From a virus: a stretch of DNA of 47,331 bases. The stretch covers positions 1 to 47,331 of IMG/VR virus record IMGVR_UViG_3300046170_000212; one strand, given 5' to 3'. The translations under genes were made by a program, and so were the position numbers. The notes below the pieces were generated by a model. The model did not search any database. It was not told the origin of the DNA and worked only from the letters and a program-made list of their open reading frames with translations. Position 1 is the stretch's first letter; the number at the start of each line of letters is the position of its first letter. Shown in pieces: positions 44,601-47,331 of the stretch.

Positions 44601-44762
44601 ATCACCAGTTACAGCAACTATCATACCTTCGTATACGTTAGGAATTGATCCATCACTTAATTGCGAATGCTCTGGTGTTGTTAACCTCGCGTCTAAAGGA
44701 GCTGATTTAAGTACTTCAAAATTTTGAGAGAAATTAAAACTACCTGTGTCTCTTATTGCCAT
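41663..44762 (-). CDS. Large tail fibre, about 1032 aa, split by a one-base frameshift
   Basis: Part A runs from ATG 44762 (NFSQNFEVLKSAPLDARLTT) and part B to the stop at 41663. Part A ends out of frame at GNTFYFKHRRNW. Removing one T of the TT at 43873-43874 gives SGNTSTLNIEGTGNITLTTS in frame with part B, whose nominal GTG start is then not needed. Both halves hold the same duplicated module (GDYYVVTAAGDFF in A and GDYYAVATAGSFY in B), supporting one protein. Part B also has the shared modules NLNKIAKFTPDGNTIGDSN and GTVGQILSSDGSNVEW. The end is LTQAQYDALTPPDSDIMYVI, a common fibre-tip sequence in Bacteroidota phages. Attaches the virion to the host surface. Confidence 0.85.
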
Positions 44763-44776
44763 TTTTTATTTTTTTA

Positions 44777-46489
44777 TTATACGAAAACTACTCTGTAGTT
44801 AACTGGTCCTGTTGTTGGACCGTTTTTTGTTAATCTTGTATAGGATATACCTGGTACAGTAACACCACCACCAGCATCAATATTTCTAGTCACAGTAGTA
44901 TCTATATCCCATGTAAAAGTATTTGGATTTTGGTATGTTTCTGTATCTGTTCTAAACTCCCAAACCTGTATTGTTCTTCCGTCTACCATACCTGTTGGAA
45001 GCTCAATTCTATGACGGATAGTATCTGTTTCATCGTAATTTTGATTACATTGAATACCATTGTTTATACTAGTTCCAGCGCTATAAGACGCTAATGTCCC
45101 TGCATCATAGTCGTTAGCTCCAGAAGATAATCCTAAAAAGTAAGGGAAAACACCTTCAAAGCTTATAGACTTGCTAGCGCTTCCGCCTAAATATTGATCT
45201 GTAAGATCCTGAGCACCACTTGGAAATAAAAGAGGAATTGGGCCTACGTCAAAATTTAAGTTCAAAGTCCATGTGTTGCCTGATGTACCTTGTACAACCT
45301 CGTAGTTTGATACTGTTGGATTTGAAATAACAGGTTGAGATGCAGTTCCGCTTCTAGTTAAAACAGGTGTAGTAGCTCCAGTTATAAATGCCTGAAGAAG
45401 TTGACCTGCATAGGGACCTGCTGGTGCAGTATAGCCTCCAAAAGGATTTCCATCTGCATTAGACAAAAATCCTGGGTTAGCACCTGTTGTTAAGGTGAAA
45501 GTTTGAAAAGAACCTATAATATATAAAGCCTGAAGTCCAGTAGATGTCAAAGTAGCAAATGGATTTGTAAATGTTGGTTCTATTGTTGGGAATAAAAGAA
45601 CATCAAACATTTCACTGAAGGTTCTATTAGCATTGTTTAATTGACTAACTGTAGTTCCTTGTTCAAAACCACCTATATCAAAAGGTATTTTAAGTGTGTC
45701 TGGTAATATAGAAGAAACATATACGTCAGATCCGCTTCCGCCACCAGCGCCTAATTCCACCCAGTTACTGCCATCATATACATAAGTAGCATTTACATCT
45801 GAGTCATATACAATAAGACCCGCTGCCGGGTTTGATATCCCAATTCTTTGAGTAGATGTCATTCGTGGAGGTAGTAAACCTCTATCTATAGATCTAACTT
45901 CTAATGCAGCCGAAGCTTCAGCACTAGCGTTTGACTGGCTATATACAGTATCATCAATAGCAACAGTGCTTGATAAAAGCATAGCAGCAACACCTGCGTT
46001 ATTAGGTCTTATAGTTACTGCATCGAAGTCTCCATTAAAACCTGCAGCTGATATTTTAAAAACTCCATCAGTGGGACTAGGGCTTAAACCTACATTCCAT
46101 AAAGATGACGAGCCAGCAGATGTTATATCTTGAGTGAATCTAATAGCAGAACCTGTTATACCGTCTGTTTGATCTACTGTTATTTGTGGAAATCCACCAT
46201 CTTGTATATGTATTGGTGTTAATGGCGCTGTTGTGCCTAAGCCAACTCTAAGTGTATTTGAGTCAAAGAAAAAACCATCAGAACCAGATAGTCCGGTTGC
46301 TGAGGTCCAGAAAGTAACTTGACCAGTTGCTCCTGATCCTGATAAACCACCGCCTCCGCCTGAAGCTAGACTAAGTACATCTGCTATACTCGCTGTCTTT
46401 GTAGGCTTTTGACCATCTGAAACGTCCGATATAATAAGTAGATCCTCTGCTTTTGGCGTTATCTGTGGATAGGAATAAATTATTGCCAT
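44777..46489 (-). CDS. Tail fibre / adhesin (570 aa)
   Basis: The N-terminus MAIIYSYPQITPKAEDLLII is paralogous to that of the 646-aa fibre, implying the same docking site. A shared module is GATGQVTFWTSATGLSGSDG. The central YDSDVNATYVYDGSNWVELG is a repeat-style beta element. The C-terminal half (about 265-570) is a distinct beta-rich domain (PFDIGGFEQGTTVSQLNNAN to VNYRVVFV), probably the receptor-binding region. No catalytic motif is seen. Confidence 0.8.
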   Translation of the reverse strand: MAIIYSYPQITPKAEDLLIISDVSDGQKPTKTASIADVLSLASGGGGGLSGSGATGQVTFWTSATGLSGSDGFFFDSNTLRVGLGTTAPLTPIHIQDGGFPQITVDQTDGITGSAIRFTQDITSAGSSSLWNVGLSPSPTDGVFKISAAGFNGDFDAVTIRPNNAGVAAMLLSSTVAIDDTVYSQSNASAEASAALEVRSIDRGLLPPRMTSTQRIGISNPAAGLIVYDSDVNATYVYDGSNWVELGAGGGSGSDVYVSSILPDTLKIPFDIGGFEQGTTVSQLNNANRTFSEMFDVLLFPTIEPTFTNPFATLTSTGLQALYIIGSFQTFTLTTGANPGFLSNADGNPFGGYTAPAGPYAGQLLQAFITGATTPVLTRSGTASQPVISNPTVSNYEVVQGTSGNTWTLNLNFDVGPIPLLFPSGAQDLTDQYLGGSASKSISFEGVFPYFLGLSSGANDYDAGTLASYSAGTSINNGIQCNQNYDETDTIRHRIELPTGMVDGRTIQVWEFRTDTETYQNPNTFTWDIDTTVTRNIDAGGGVTVPGISYTRLTKNGPTTGPVNYRVVFV

Positions 46490-46495
46490 GTGTGT

Positions 46496-46741
46496 TTAAA
46501 TTTTTTGTAATCTGTTTGTTTCTGGGTTATAATCGTGAGTATGCACGCTTTCACCAGCTCTGTCGAATGCACGTTCTTCAGCTGTCATTTGGTTTCTTTT
46601 CTCACCTTCTGCAGTAAGTGTGCCATCTGGGTTCATATGCCCGCGTTTTTTAAGTAAGTTCTTGGCAAATGCTTCGTTTCCAACCTGAGCTATCAGTCTT
46701 GGAACAAGCTCGCCACGACCCATAAACTGTAGTGTGCTCAT
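46496..46741 (-). CDS. Small conserved phage protein (81 aa), first gene of the minus block
   Basis: Sequence ELVPRLIAQVGNEAFAKNLL, then RGHMNPDGTLTAEGEKRNQM and TAEERAFDRAGESVHTHDYN. This short helical protein is common in marine podoviruses, including pelagiphage-like genomes (recalled), with unknown function. It starts after the 330-bp non-coding region, so it is the promoter-proximal gene of the minus block, although no consensus promoter was found. Confidence 0.7.
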   Translation of the reverse strand: MSTLQFMGRGELVPRLIAQVGNEAFAKNLLKKRGHMNPDGTLTAEGEKRNQMTAEERAFDRAGESVHTHDYNPETNRLQKI

Positions 46742-46923
46742 ATATCTCTATATACTTACATATAAAGCGAGAAAGTTACAAAGTAGGACATAAGCCCCTT
46801 ACTTATATACCTTATAAGGCTAATGTCACTATATAAAACTAGGCCCCATAGCGTATATCGAGAGGTTGTGCTACTCCTTCTAGATTTTTTTCCTATAGTT
46901 TTGTAAGATTGATTGTTTTTATC

Positions 46924-46941
46924 CAGCCCCGGCTGTTTTTT
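46924..46941 (+). terminator. Terminator-like hairpin upstream of the plus-strand gene
   Basis: CAGCC CC GGCTG is followed by TTTTTT. On the plus strand this has the form of an intrinsic terminator. It lies about 130 nt upstream of the 75-aa gene, between it and a TAGTTTTG box, so it may attenuate early transcription or end a short leader RNA. The minus direction has no U tract. Confidence 0.55.
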
Positions 46942-47039
46942 ATAGTTTTTTTTTGTTATATATTTACGTTTTTGATTGAAAATATTTTAACATTTTTACA
47001 AACAAAACAAATTGCTAATTGGATAATATAAATGTAAAC

Positions 47040-47070
47040 TAAATAATAATAAATAATAAATAATAATAAC
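47040..47070 (+). promoter_or_regulatory. (AAT)n / A-T-rich 5' leader of the 75-aa gene
   Basis: The leader is an A/T-only repeat of AAT and AAAT units ending just before ATG 47072. There is no Shine-Dalgarno. This type of leader supports initiation in Bacteroidota, where the anti-SD is little used, and is the best host hint in the window. Confidence 0.7.
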
Positions 47071-47071
47071 T

Positions 47072-47299
47072 ATGCAAAATTTACAATCAAAAAGATTTGT
47101 TGTACGCAAATCACTAATCGGAAAAAATCAAATCATTGAAGTAACTTTCAAAAATGGTAAGTCATTCACTTACAATCATGATAAAGTATATGAAATCATG
47201 AAAGATAAATTGTCTTCTATGAATTGCTTTGAAAAGTACAAATCATACACTTCATCAACAAGTGTGCCTGTAATACTACGTGACAAAGTAGTATTATAA
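47072..47299 (+). CDS. Small early-type hypothetical protein (75 aa)
   Basis: It begins MQNLQSKRFVVRKSLIGKNQ. A short KTSC-like core (IIEVTFKNGKSFTYNHDKVY) precedes a helical C-terminus (EIMKDKLSSMNCFEKYKSYT). It is the first gene of the divergent plus-strand arm, which presumably continues with early or replication genes toward the nrdA side of the genome. Function is unknown; a host-takeover role is only a positional guess. Confidence 0.65.
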   Translation: MQNLQSKRFVVRKSLIGKNQIIEVTFKNGKSFTYNHDKVYEIMKDKLSSMNCFEKYKSYTSSTSVPVILRDKVVL

Positions 47300-47331
47300 C
47301 TACTTGTCATGACATACTGTCACATTCTGTG

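Larger units (their letters stand above)
46742..47071. promoter_or_regulatory. Divergent non-coding region, candidate early/late promoter area
   Basis: These 330 bp separate the minus block (start 46741) from a plus-strand gene (start 47072), with no protein-coding frame. They contain a CCTTATAAGG palindrome near 46820, a terminator-like hairpin (46924-46941) and a long A/T-rich leader. One TAGTTTTG at 46896-46903 (plus) fits the Bacteroidota -7 box TAnnTTTG, but no TTG lies at the expected distance. No tRNA or CRISPR was seen. A replication-origin role is possible but unsupported. Confidence 0.55.

Noticed and set aside
46780-46900. Possible tRNA or structured RNA in the divergent region
   Set aside because: No acceptor or T-loop pattern could be assembled by eye; only short palindromes and the 46924 hairpin are visible.
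47305-47314. Palindrome TGTCATGACA after the last plus-strand gene
   Set aside because: It is a perfect 10-bp palindrome but single, with no T tract and no second copy; an operator role cannot be supported.

Overview
The window is a 47.3-kb piece of a tailed-phage genome, AT-rich, with nearly every gene on the minus strand. A terminase, a portal of about 800 residues, a scaffold-like protein, a HK97-type major capsid candidate, a connector (tail-tubular) protein and a very long tail-stabilisation protein occur in that order. This layout, and the N-terminus of the stabilisation protein, resemble the head-neck block of crAss-like podoviruses (Crassvirales or close relatives). Most genes lack a Shine-Dalgarno and start after A/T-rich leaders such as (AAT)n, as is usual for Bacteroidota hosts. 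A marine flavobacterial host is an inference from this and from many small Lys-rich and His-rich proteins of a kind I associate with marine phages.

Layout. 1-434 (+) is the 3' end of a class I ribonucleotide reductase large subunit, converging at a hairpin terminator (443-468) with the long minus-strand block. Read in its own direction, that block starts near 46741. It runs through a receptor-binding fibre cluster (46741-39018), then a chaperonin/regulator operon with groEL, groES and a winged-helix-like protein (38932-36371). Next comes an island of small proteins (36374-33502), a second lysis-like pair (metallopeptidase-like plus 3TM holin) and a fibre with an S74 self-cleaving chaperone. 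A tandem GroES-like protein lies just upstream of the terminase, followed by terL, portal, scaffold and MCP. After the MCP come connector and tail proteins, internal virion proteins, a 2862-residue giant protein, small basic proteins, and a holin plus M15 endolysin cassette (1685-1176). The divergent early side begins at 47072 (+) after a 330-bp non-coding region.

How the parts fit. The minus block is a complete virion-assembly, adsorption and lysis programme. The phage carries its own chaperonin (GroEL with the ATPase residues intact), its own small GroES and a second, double-domain GroES-like protein, which suggests that folding of a structural protein is taken over by phage factors.

Reading-frame integrity is the main caveat. 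I found five genes that are each restored by one single-base indel: the M15 endolysin, the tail-stabilisation C-terminus, a large fibre, the winged-helix gene, and a gene with an A10 run. A sixth gene (20669-21404) seems to need about nine indels within about 350 nt. Most of these are in short homopolymers, so sequencing or assembly error is the leading explanation. The A10 run could also be a true slippage site. No tRNA, rRNA, CRISPR array, integrase or insertion sequence was seen.
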